From positions 1 to 10,061 of the forward strand of contig NZLV01000076.1 in the NCBI GenBank assembly GCA_002694345.1: DNA of 10,061 nucleotides. The letters run 5' to 3'. The DNA is from Maricaulis sp. Its GTDB lineage: Bacteria; Pseudomonadota; Alphaproteobacteria; Caulobacterales; Maricaulaceae. Made by a program: the position numbers and the translations under genes. Positions 1-7,087 of this stretch are shown in pieces (position 1 is the first letter of the stretch; every line of letters starts with the position of its first letter). The notes under the pieces were generated by a model. That model was not told where the DNA came from, did no database searches, and saw only the letters and a program-made list of their open reading frames with translations.

Positions 1-245
1 TGATCGACAGCTCGAACCGGATGGCCCGCCGCTTCGCCGGCATGCTGATCGACGGGATCACGGAAGGCTCGGTACGGGCGATCGATCCGCTAGTCGCCTC
101 GCAATTGATCATGGGCTCGCTGAACTCGGCCTATGACCTGCGCAGCTGGGCACAGCGCATCGCGCCGGAAAAGGCGCTCGCCCTGTACGGATCGACCCTG
201 GCCTACGGCCTGTTCGCCGACCCCAAGACCATCTGCGCCGACTAG
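1..245 (+). CDS. TetR-family transcriptional regulator, C-terminal fragment
   Basis: Only the last 80 complete codons are in the window; the reading frame is open to the left edge (first full codon at base 3) and stops with TAG at 243-245. The N-terminal helix-turn-helix is therefore not visible. The visible part resembles the ligand-binding/dimerisation half of TetR-type repressors: a helix ending in GITEGSVRAIDP, followed by a helix with GSLNSAYDLRSW and a final amphipathic helix (ALALYGSTLAYGLFAD). The pattern 'G-x-x-R-x-x-D-P ... G-x-x-N ... W' near the C-terminus is common in regulators of fatty acid and other lipid catabolism genes. The gene converges on the TonB-dependent receptor gene and shares a terminator with it. 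It may control the receptor or the adjacent CoA-enzyme operon, but this is inference from proximity. The family call rests on the C-terminal half alone, so it is probable rather than certain. Confidence 0.72.
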   Translation, partial: IDSSNRMARRFAGMLIDGITEGSVRAIDPLVASQLIMGSLNSAYDLRSWAQRIAPEKALALYGSTLAYGLFADPKTICAD

Positions 246-293
246 GCACGGACCGGCCCGCGCCAAGGCCGCACCCAGGTGAGCCACAACAGA

Positions 294-325
294 AAAAGGC
301 CCCGGTCGGATAACCGGGGCCTTTT
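294..325. terminator. Bidirectional Rho-independent terminator
   Basis: A perfect 13-bp inverted repeat (arms 294-306 and 313-325) with a 6-base loop (307-312). The stem core is GGCCCCGGT/ACCGGGGCC, flanked by four A on one side and four T on the other. Read on the plus strand it ends the TetR-type gene, 48 bases past its stop. Read on the minus strand it ends the receptor gene, 21 bases past its stop, and is followed by a run of five T. The symmetric A/T flanks are what a shared terminator between convergent genes should look like. Confidence 0.92.
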
Positions 326-346
326 CCTTGATGGGCTGGCGTTCGA

Positions 347-3280
347 CTAGAACTCGGAGCTGAACCCGATACGGATCATCCGGCCGAGCGGATTACCCGT
401 GAAGGGATCATAGTTGTAGTCGAGACGGGCCAGAGCCGGCTCTTCATCCGTGATGTTCAGCGCGGTGATCGAGAAACGCGTCACTTCGCCGAAATTGTAG
501 ATGAGGTTGAGGTCGGTGGTGATCTGGCTGTCGATCGTCGCACCCTGCATCAGGACCGGATTACCGGTGATGTAGGGATTCGGAGCGAACGGACCGGTGC
601 CCAGATCGGCGCGCTGGTCACGATAGCTGTCGATGTAGTTCATCGTCAGACGGGCATCGAAATCCCCGATCGTGTATTCCAGGAAACCGCGGAGCTTCCA
701 CTCCGGCACCGGGTAGGCCGTGGTCTGGAAGTTCAGATAGCCAACGCCATCGAAACCGTCCTGAACCTGGATACCCTCGACCGTTTCCGGACCCAGCTCA
801 TTGCCGAGCATGTAGGTCGCGGTGACGCCACCATTCAGCAGGCCACCGGCCACATCACCGAAGTCATAGTTCAGGAAGAAGTCGATGCCCGAGCTGGTCA
901 GGCTGCCGCCATTCACCCAGCCGGTACGGACCCGCGAAATGTTCGAGGCCGCGCAGGTACCCGCACCCGGGACACCGGCACCGTCATTGAACAGGAAGCG
1001 TTCCCGCAGGCCGTCAAAGGCTGCGTCGGTGCAATTGGCCGGATCGGCGAACAGGGTTTCCACCATGCCCGAGAGCGGTTCCACCGTGATGGTGTCTTCG
1101 ATCTCGTAGCGGAAGTAGTCGATGCTGGCCGTGAACGGCCCCGTATCAACCAGGAAACCGACCGAGTAGTTGGTCGCGGATTCCGGCGCCAGGTTCGGAT
1201 TGCCGTAGACATCGACCGGGCGGAAGCTCGAGGCGATGACCTGCAGCGAGGTGACATTGCGATCAGCCAGCTGTTGGGCCGGCGGGCCGCGGAAGGTCGT
1301 TGCCACCGAGCCGCGAAGGGCGAAGGTGTCATTGATCTGCCAACGGGCCGTGATCTTCGGGTCGAACGTGGAGCCCGTACCCCCGCCATAGTCTTCAAAG
1401 CGAGCAGCGAGCTGAACGTTGAAGTCATCCGTCACCGGCAGCTGAAGTTCGCCGAAGACGGCGTAGACATCATTGTCGGTGGTGGAGTTGGCGTTGGAGC
1501 CGAGGAAGGCCAGGGCACCATTGGCCGGGTTACAGGTCGTATTGCCATAGACCGGCGTGTCGCGGCACGGATTGACGGCAATATTGTTATTGTCGCCATA
1601 GGTCGCCGCGAAGGTGTTCTGGCGATATTGCGCGCCGACACCGAACATGACCGGACCACCGGACATTTCCCAACCGGTCTCGCCGCTGAAGGTGGCATCG
1701 AGCACGAAGAGCTCGGTTTCCAGCAGAGAGGTGGATTCAACGAAGAACCAGTTGATCAGTTCCGCGCTGTTCTGGTTGGGCTCACTGCCCGGACGCTCGA
1801 CACCCGTGACCGGGTTGACCGGCGCCTGGTTACCGAACGGGTTGTACCACGAACAGTCACCAACACCCGGCGAGCCATTGAACGGCGTACAATTCGCACC
1901 ACCATAACCCAGCAGGGCCAGCTGGACGCGGTCACCGAAGCTGTCATAGCCGGTGAAGTAGCGTTCAAAACGGTGATAGGTCGCCGCCACATTGAAATTC
2001 AGCGTGTCGCTGATATCGAAGCTGAAGCCGGAAGACACCCGGAAGCTGTCATTTTCCCGGAAGCCCGTTGACGAACCCAGATCATTGTCGAAGGCCGGGT
2101 TGCCGCCAGCCATGAGCGGGCGGAAGAGCAGCGTCGGGAACAGGGCTGCCACGGTCGTCGCAGGGACATAGCCCGGGTTTTCCGTGACCATCTGGATGAA
2201 GCCCGGATTGTTGGCCGGCACGATGAAGCCGCTCGGCGAACCGCCCACAGACGCCGACGGCGGCTGGGTCAGAAGATACATGGGCGAGGTCCGGTATTCC
2301 GGGATTTCGTCATTGCCGTACAGAATGCTCAGATCCCAGGACACCGTGTCGGAAATGTCGACATTGTATTGGGCATAGAGCTGGAAGCGGTCTTCTTCCT
2401 CAACCAGGTTGTCGAAGCCGGTGTACTGGGTGCGGCACCAGCCGGTTGCCGTCACATAGCCGCCGAGAACGGCACAGTCCGGGTCGGCGCGCAGGCCGCC
2501 GATCGGAGCGACACCGACACCGGGAATCACACCGAGAGGCAGGAAGGTTGCGGGGTTGCCGCCACCGGTCCAGCCGCCTTCCGGATTGTATTCGAAATCG
2601 CGGACAGCGAAGTCACGGTCACGGGCCTGGAGCTCGGAACGGTGCTGGTAGCCGGCAGCCAGCAGCAGGTCCCAATTATCCCCGCCCTGGCCGAAGCTGG
2701 CCTGCAGCGTGTAGTCGCCATCACTGTCGGAAATAAAGGTGTAGTCACCACCGACACGGAAACCGTCCTGGCCCGTCCGGGTGATGAAGTTGACCACACC
2801 GCCCACAGCGTCGGACCCGTAGATGGCGGCAGCGCCGTCCTTCAGGATCTCGATCCGGCCGATGGCGGCATGCGGCAGCAGGTTCACGTCCACGAAGGGC
2901 GTGCCCGTACCGGCCGACACCAGGCGGCGGTTGTTGAGCAGAACGAGGGTACGCTGCGGGCTCAGGCCCCGCAGGTTGACCGACGCCATGCCTTCAGTGG
3001 CTTGCGACCGGCTGTCGAACTGGTTCGTGTCCCCGATGACCCCGCTGGATACCGGCAAGGCCTTGATCAGTTCAACCGGCGACGGGTTACCCAGGCGAGC
3101 GAGCTCTTCAGCCGACAGCACGTCGACCGGAAGCGCCGCATCCTCGGGCGTCCCCTGAATCACGGAACCTGTAACGATGATCACATCGTCGTCTTGCGCC
3201 AGAGCGGTGGCACCAAGCCCCGCTGTCAGCGCAAGGGCAGTCAGCGCGCTCGACGCACGCATTAGACCCTTAACAGTCAT
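347..3280 (-). CDS. TonB-dependent outer-membrane receptor
   Basis: A 977-residue protein that would import a large substrate across the outer membrane using TonB-ExbBD energy. Residues 1-28 form a signal peptide (basic MTVKGLMR, hydrophobic core, cleavage after ALA). A TonB-box-like DDVIIVTGS follows at about 31-39. The plug domain runs from about 48 to 170, with NLRGL at 102-106 and the hallmark EILKDGAAAIYGS (144-156) leading into GGVVNFITR. The rest is a beta-barrel ending in the terminal aromatic FSSEF typical of barrel assembly. All eight cysteines fall in four close pairs in the barrel half, probably in surface loops. An in-frame ATG 48 bases upstream was rejected: the ATG at 3280 has a strong GGAGGAG site, begins the signal peptide directly, and the upstream ATG falls at the predicted transcription start. 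Its own promoter separates it from the upstream operon. Substrate unknown; the length and neighbours suggest a bulky hydrophobic compound rather than a siderophore (inference). Confidence 0.95.
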   Translation of the reverse strand: MTVKGLMRASSALTALALTAGLGATALAQDDDVIIVTGSVIQGTPEDAALPVDVLSAEELARLGNPSPVELIKALPVSSGVIGDTNQFDSRSQATEGMASVNLRGLSPQRTLVLLNNRRLVSAGTGTPFVDVNLLPHAAIGRIEILKDGAAAIYGSDAVGGVVNFITRTGQDGFRVGGDYTFISDSDGDYTLQASFGQGGDNWDLLLAAGYQHRSELQARDRDFAVRDFEYNPEGGWTGGGNPATFLPLGVIPGVGVAPIGGLRADPDCAVLGGYVTATGWCRTQYTGFDNLVEEEDRFQLYAQYNVDISDTVSWDLSILYGNDEIPEYRTSPMYLLTQPPSASVGGSPSGFIVPANNPGFIQMVTENPGYVPATTVAALFPTLLFRPLMAGGNPAFDNDLGSSTGFRENDSFRVSSGFSFDISDTLNFNVAATYHRFERYFTGYDSFGDRVQLALLGYGGANCTPFNGSPGVGDCSWYNPFGNQAPVNPVTGVERPGSEPNQNSAELINWFFVESTSLLETELFVLDATFSGETGWEMSGGPVMFGVGAQYRQNTFAATYGDNNNIAVNPCRDTPVYGNTTCNPANGALAFLGSNANSTTDNDVYAVFGELQLPVTDDFNVQLAARFEDYGGGTGSTFDPKITARWQINDTFALRGSVATTFRGPPAQQLADRNVTSLQVIASSFRPVDVYGNPNLAPESATNYSVGFLVDTGPFTASIDYFRYEIEDTITVEPLSGMVETLFADPANCTDAAFDGLRERFLFNDGAGVPGAGTCAASNISRVRTGWVNGGSLTSSGIDFFLNYDFGDVAGGLLNGGVTATYMLGNELGPETVEGIQVQDGFDGVGYLNFQTTAYPVPEWKLRGFLEYTIGDFDARLTMNYIDSYRDQRADLGTGPFAPNPYITGNPVLMQGATIDSQITTDLNLIYNFGEVTRFSITALNITDEEPALARLDYNYDPFTGNPLGRMIRIGFSSEF

Positions 3281-3283
3281 AAT

Positions 3284-3291
3284 CTCCTCCC
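3284..3291 (-). promoter_or_regulatory. Ribosome binding site of the TonB-dependent receptor
   Basis: The minus strand reads GGGAGGAG, then ATT, then the ATG at 3280-3278. It is the strongest Shine-Dalgarno match near this gene and decides the start in favour of the shorter, 977-residue reading. Confidence 0.85.
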
Positions 3292-3333
3292 AGACTGAGC
3301 GGTTGCTTGTTTTTTTGGCATACCGCACATTCG

Positions 3334-3362
3334 ATTAGATCAATGTGTTTTGGGCAAGTCAA
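3334..3362 (-). promoter_or_regulatory. Sigma70-type promoter of the TonB-dependent receptor gene
   Basis: On the minus strand a -35 box TTGACT (3362-3357) and a -10 box TCTAAT (3339-3334) are separated by exactly 17 bases; each differs from the consensus at one position. Transcription would start near 3327, leaving a leader of about 46 bases before the ATG at 3280. The surrounding region (about 3300-3400) is clearly more AT-rich than the neighbouring genes. The leader could form a weak 5-bp hairpin at its very 5' end (GCGGT/ACCGC, 3299-3303 with 3322-3326). The boxes were found by eye, and the start site is inferred. Confidence 0.7.
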
Positions 3363-3386
3363 GAAACCAAAACGAGGTTTTCTTGA
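3359..3386. promoter_or_regulatory. Candidate operator: inverted repeat over the receptor -35 box
   Basis: The plus strand carries TCAAGAAACC (3359-3368), a 7-base spacer, and GGTTTTCTTGA (3376-3386). The arms are complementary over 10 bp, with one extra T in the right arm. The repeat covers four of the six bases of the -35 box (3357-3362), so a dimeric regulator bound here would block or modulate the receptor promoter. It is not followed by a T-run on either strand and its stem is AT-rich, so it is a poor terminator for the upstream operon. The regulator is unknown; the nearby TetR-type protein is one candidate by proximity only. Confidence 0.5.
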
Positions 3387-3430
3387 TATAATTAGGTAAT
3401 CAGGCGTCCGTTTCCGTAAACGTCAATCAT

Positions 3431-4750
3431 TCACAGATGACGCGGCTCCCGTACTGCCAACACGAGAACGGCCAACGCGACAGCCAGGGCCGCGATCGAA
3501 ATCAGGAAGACCGGGACAAGGCCGAAAACGGCCGCAATCACTCCGCCCACAATGGGTCCGATGGTGGCAATGCTGGTTTCCGCCGTGGTCGAAAAGGCCA
3601 GCCGCATCGGGATGTCATCGCGATGCCCGAACTCCAGAACCAGGGTCGTCACACTCATCATATTGCCGGACATCGCCGCGCCGAGCCCGAAAAAGGCCAG
3701 CAGGAAGTGCCATGGTGCACTGGCGAAGAGCATGCCGGCGAGGGAAATCAGCCACAGGGCCACAGTCCCGATGAAAGTGAGTCGGAACCCGTACTTGTCC
3801 CCCAGCGTCCCCCAGATCAGATTGGTCAGCGTGTCCGCGCCCAGGAAGGCCAGCGAGAGCAAGCCGATGGCGGCACCGTCGATATCCATGCGACGGCCGG
3901 CCAGGATGATGCAGAACGGGATCGCGATCCGGCCCATCGTGGCGAAGACCAGGGCGATCAGGAAATTGCGATAATCGCGATCCTCCAGCAGGACCGGGAA
4001 TTCCTTCAACCGTTCCAGAAAAGGCATTTGCGCGCGCACGGTCGGACTGCCCGGCTCGCGCATGAAGAGATAGAGCGTGGTGAGACCGGCGCTGGTCAGC
4101 AGGAAAGCCATCATGAAGGTGGTGGCATAGCCATTGCCGAACACATTGGGCCCGATCAGATAGACCCCGGCCCACCAGGACAGTCCCGCCGCGATCGCCC
4201 CGCCGGCGAGGTTGCGCCAGGCCTGGAGCCGCCCGCGCAAGCGGATCGGAATCACCTTGGCCAGCACGACCTGGAAAGCCACGCGCTGGGAGCCCAGGAA
4301 AAAGCCGAACAGGAACAGGAAGAGGAAGGTGGCAGCCAGCAGCAGCGAGCCGGTCAGGAACCAGCCCGCCAGGGCCAGGCCCAGCAGCTGGACCCGCATC
4401 AGCACGCCGATCGTCATGGCCGCCGGCATGACATGGCGGCGATGCTCGATCTGGGCCGCGCCCATGATGGGCGAGGCAATCGCCCCGGCCTGGATCAGCG
4501 CCTGCCCGAGACCCACGAAGAGCGCGGATCCTGTCAGCATGTGCAGATAGGCCGGCACGAAGGTCGGCGCAAAGATCAGACGGAACCCGGTCATGCCCAG
4601 CATGCCGTGGGTGAAATGCGCGAAGTAATTCCGTCTCAGATTGCCTTCGACATAACGGTCATAGGCGCGCTCGCGGTTTTCGACACTGCCCGCCCGGCGC
4701 GCTGGCGCGTCGGGCGGGGATGTTTCGAGCGGAGCCGGGTCTTGGCTCAA
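3431..4750 (-). CDS. Major facilitator superfamily (MFS) transporter
   Basis: A 439-residue inner-membrane protein with about 12 predicted membrane segments from residue 50 onward. A polar N-terminal tail of about 45 residues precedes them, and a central cytoplasmic loop lies at about 230-262 (REPGSPTVRA and onward). The loop between the first two segments of the second half carries a motif-A-like GDKYGFRLTF at 317-326. The first half has GMTGFRLIFAPTFVPAYL at 52-69. The substrate cannot be read; import or efflux of the pathway compound or its products is an inference from the operon. The start is a TTG whose first two bases are also the end of the preceding dehydrogenase gene (stop TGA at 4749-4747), with no good ribosome site, so translation probably depends on coupling. 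The first ATG inside the frame (residue 50) would cut into the first membrane segment, which supports the TTG. It is the last gene of the operon; no hairpin terminator with a T-run follows it. Confidence 0.88.
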   Translation of the reverse strand: MSQDPAPLETSPPDAPARRAGSVENRERAYDRYVEGNLRRNYFAHFTHGMLGMTGFRLIFAPTFVPAYLHMLTGSALFVGLGQALIQAGAIASPIMGAAQIEHRRHVMPAAMTIGVLMRVQLLGLALAGWFLTGSLLLAATFLFLFLFGFFLGSQRVAFQVVLAKVIPIRLRGRLQAWRNLAGGAIAAGLSWWAGVYLIGPNVFGNGYATTFMMAFLLTSAGLTTLYLFMREPGSPTVRAQMPFLERLKEFPVLLEDRDYRNFLIALVFATMGRIAIPFCIILAGRRMDIDGAAIGLLSLAFLGADTLTNLIWGTLGDKYGFRLTFIGTVALWLISLAGMLFASAPWHFLLAFFGLGAAMSGNMMSVTTLVLEFGHRDDIPMRLAFSTTAETSIATIGPIVGGVIAAVFGLVPVFLISIAALAVALAVLVLAVREPRHL

Positions 4751-5862
4751 TACCCACGCAGGCGCGCATAGCGCTCCCGGTGGAAGGAGGCATTGCCCCA
4801 GGCATTCTCCAGGATCCGGGCCCGCTTGATGTAGAAGCCGGCATGATGCTCGTCCGTCATGCCGATCCCGCCATGCAGCTGGATCATTTCCCGGGACACC
4901 AGATGCAGCGTGTCACAGGCTGTCGCCTTGGACAGGGAAACCAGTTCGGCAATGTCGTCGCGACCCGCATCAATGGCTTCCAGCGCCCCCTCGACCGCCG
5001 AGCGCATCAGCTCGATCTGGGTGAACTGGACCGCCATCCGGTGTTGCAGCGCCTGGAAGCGCGACAGGATTTCGCCGAATTGCTCGCGGGTCTTGAGATA
5101 GGCCAGCGTGTCCTCGAAGGCCTGAACGGCCATGCCGAGCATTTCCGCCGCCACACCGGCGCGGGCCCGGTCGAGCACCTGATCGAGCAGATCCGCCCCG
5201 TCGGCCGAACCGATCAGCGCATCACCGCCCAGCGTCACACCGTCAAAGCTGACAGCGGCATGGGAGCGGGCATCGACCATGTTGCGCGATTTGCGGGTGA
5301 TCCCGGCGGCATCACCCGGCACCACGAAAAGCCCGACGCCTTCGCCGGTCTGCGCCGCCACGATGAAAAGATGGGCGCTATCGCCCTCGGCCACGAAGGC
5401 CTTCTCACCGCTCAGCACCCAGCCATCGCCGGACTTTTCCGCCTTGGCCTCGATCTTCGAGGGATCATGCCGCGGACCTTCATCAACCGCGAGCGCGGCG
5501 ATGGTCTCACCGGTCGCGATCTTCGGCAGCCAGGCCTCTTTCTGGGCCTCACTGCCACCCAGCAGCAGGGCGGACGTCGCCGCGAGCGCGGTCGCACCAA
5601 GCGGGCTGGCCGTCAGGGTGCGGCCGGTTTCCTCCAGCACGAGGCCGAGGCTGAGATAGCCGAAATCGGATCCGCCATAGGCTTCCGGGATGATGACCCC
5701 GGTCCAGCCCATTTCGGCCTGGGCGGCAAAGGCGGCCGGGTCGAACCCGATCGCCTCACCGGCATCACGCACCTTGCGGAAAGCGGAGACCGGCGATTCA
5801 TTCTTCGACCATTCGCGCGCCATATCGCGCAGCATGGTCTGTTCTTCGTTCAGGACAGCCAT
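4747..5862 (-). CDS. Acyl-CoA dehydrogenase family protein, probable partner subunit lacking the catalytic Glu
   Basis: A 371-residue member of the acyl-CoA dehydrogenase family, which oxidises acyl-CoA to the 2-enoyl-CoA using FAD. N-terminal helices (1-115) include GVIIPEAYGGSDFGYLSL at 55-72. A beta domain (about 120-220) and a C-terminal helical domain with YLKTREQFG (255-263) and IQLHGGIGMTDEH (327-339) follow; these last two are FAD-contacting motifs of the family. The usual TEPxxGSD substrate/FAD loop is degenerate (around VDEGPRHDP, 126-134). The usual C-terminal catalytic YEGT is replaced (AWGNASFH, 354-361), and no Glu sits at the alternative position (DRARAGVA, 231-238). The gene therefore looks like the non-catalytic, FAD-holding half of a heteromer with the gene just upstream. 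An in-frame ATG-like extension of 36 residues runs back into the upstream gene and was rejected: ATG at 5862 has GGGGAG upstream and starts the normal N-terminus. It lies 14 bases after the first dehydrogenase gene and overlaps the MFS start. Confidence 0.9.
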   Translation of the reverse strand: MAVLNEEQTMLRDMAREWSKNESPVSAFRKVRDAGEAIGFDPAAFAAQAEMGWTGVIIPEAYGGSDFGYLSLGLVLEETGRTLTASPLGATALAATSALLLGGSEAQKEAWLPKIATGETIAALAVDEGPRHDPSKIEAKAEKSGDGWVLSGEKAFVAEGDSAHLFIVAAQTGEGVGLFVVPGDAAGITRKSRNMVDARSHAAVSFDGVTLGGDALIGSADGADLLDQVLDRARAGVAAEMLGMAVQAFEDTLAYLKTREQFGEILSRFQALQHRMAVQFTQIELMRSAVEGALEAIDAGRDDIAELVSLSKATACDTLHLVSREMIQLHGGIGMTDEHHAGFYIKRARILENAWGNASFHRERYARLRGY

Positions 5863-5876
5863 TGTCTCTGTCTCCC

Positions 5877-7085
5877 CTACTGGTGGTCCAGCATGCCAAG
5901 AATGCGCTTGGCCACGACATTGTTCTGGATCTCGGTCGTGCCGCCATAGATCGACACGGCCTTGCCCCACAGCCAGCCGCGCGTGGCGCCCAGCTCGGCC
6001 GCATTGAAGCCGTCGCCTTCCCAGCCCAGACCGTTCATCCCCATGATTTCCAGGGTCAGTTCAGCCCGTTCCTGGGTGATGCGGGCGCCGACATTCTTGA
6101 GAATGGACGAGGCCAGCGAGACACCACCGGACTTGGATTCCGCCATCACGCGGCGGGCGGTGAGGCCGAAGGCCTTGGCCTCCATCTCGTGCTTGATGAT
6201 CTTGGTGCGCAGTTCGGCATCGGCGATCCGGCCTTCGCTGTCCACGCCGACATAATGCTTGGCAATGTCAGACAGGGACGGGCCCTGGCCGCGGCTCATC
6301 GACCCGCCACCGGACAGATTGGTGCGCTCGTGCTGGAGCAGGCGCTTGCCGATCGTCCAGCCCTGACCCAGTTCGCCGACCAGGTTTTCCTTGGGCACTT
6401 TGACGTCGGTGAAGAAGGTCTCGCAGAAAGGCGAGGTGCCGGAAATCATGCGGATCGGCTTCACCTCGACGCCCGGCGTCTTCATGTCCAGCAGGATGAA
6501 GGAGATGCCCTCATGCTTCTTGGACGTGTCGGTGCGGACCAGGGCGAAGCACCAGTCGGCCCACTGACCGCCCGACGTCCAGGTCTTCTGGCCATTGATC
6601 AGATAGTGGTCGCCCTTGTCCTCGCACTTGGTCTGCAGGCTGGCGAGGTCGGAGCCGGCGCCCGGCTCGGAATAGCCCTGGCACCAGCGGATCTCGCCGC
6701 GGCAGATCAGCGGGATGTGGCGCTTTTTCTGCTCCTCGGAAGCAAATTCCAGCAGGGTCGGCCCGAGCATCATCACGCCCATGCCGCCGATCGGGTTCCA
6801 CGCCCCGACCTTGCCCATTTCCTCCTGCAGGACCCGGGCTTCCTTGAAGCTCAGACCGCCGCCGCCATATTCCTTCGGCCAGGTCGGTGTGCCCCAGCCC
6901 TTTTCGCCCATGGCCTTCTTCCAGGCCTTGGCGTCCGGGTCGGCCTTGGCCTCACCCTCAACGGTGGCGAGGACGTTTTCCTTTCCGACCAGGGTTTTCG
7001 GAAAATTCTCGGCGAGCCAGGCGGCAGCTTCCTTGCGGAAAGCCTCCAGGGCATCGGCCGGGTTGGTGAGTTCAATGGTCGCCAT
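5877..7085 (-). CDS. Acyl-CoA dehydrogenase, probable catalytic subunit
   Basis: A 402-residue acyl-CoA dehydrogenase. N-terminal domain with WGTPTWPKEYGGGGLSF (64-80); middle domain with WCQGYSEPGAGSDLASLQT (134-152), the intact substrate/FAD loop, and LINGQKTWTSGGQWADW (162-178). The helix with LLQHERTNLSGGG (249-261) places Glu253 where isovaleryl-CoA dehydrogenase-type enzymes carry their base. The C-terminal motif reads IYGGTTEIQNNVVAKRILG (379-397): Gly381 replaces the Glu used by medium-chain enzymes. The RxxFG and QxxGGxG FAD motifs of ordinary homotetrameric enzymes are not evident, but the next gene has them. This split is what is known for heterotetrameric (alpha2beta2) dehydrogenases of steroid side-chain degradation (FadE28/FadE29 type), so a two-subunit enzyme is likely, while the exact substrate is not determined. 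The ATG is preceded by GGGGAGG at 7098-7092, inside the end of the DUF35 gene, whose stop lies 2 bases before the start. Confidence 0.94.
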   Translation of the reverse strand: MATIELTNPADALEAFRKEAAAWLAENFPKTLVGKENVLATVEGEAKADPDAKAWKKAMGEKGWGTPTWPKEYGGGGLSFKEARVLQEEMGKVGAWNPIGGMGVMMLGPTLLEFASEEQKKRHIPLICRGEIRWCQGYSEPGAGSDLASLQTKCEDKGDHYLINGQKTWTSGGQWADWCFALVRTDTSKKHEGISFILLDMKTPGVEVKPIRMISGTSPFCETFFTDVKVPKENLVGELGQGWTIGKRLLQHERTNLSGGGSMSRGQGPSLSDIAKHYVGVDSEGRIADAELRTKIIKHEMEAKAFGLTARRVMAESKSGGVSLASSILKNVGARITQERAELTLEIMGMNGLGWEGDGFNAAELGATRGWLWGKAVSIYGGTTEIQNNVVAKRILGMLDHQ

Positions 7086-7087
7086 GA

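Noticed and set aside
1274..3265. Plus-strand open frames of 265 and 298 codons opposite the TonB-dependent receptor gene
   Set aside because: The receptor is unambiguous on the other strand from signal peptide to C-terminal Phe; these frames are domain-free shadows.
3281..3328. Longer receptor start 16 codons upstream of 3280
   Set aside because: It would place a charged stretch before the signal peptide, has no ribosome site, and its ATG lies at the predicted transcription start.
3359..3386. The inverted repeat as a Rho-independent terminator of the operon
   Set aside because: The stem is AT-rich, contains a bulge, and is not followed by a T-run on the minus strand; the overlap with the -35 box favours an operator role.
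3437..4771. Plus-strand open frame of 444 codons opposite the MFS gene
   Set aside because: It is antisense to a convincing membrane transporter. Its product is rich in Arg, Gln, Glu, Gly and His with no recognisable domain, the usual shadow of a GC-rich gene.
5863..5970. 36-codon N-terminal extension of the second acyl-CoA dehydrogenase
   Set aside because: It overlaps the 3' end of the first dehydrogenase gene in another frame and has no family similarity; the ATG at 5862 with GGGGAG upstream begins the normal N-terminus.
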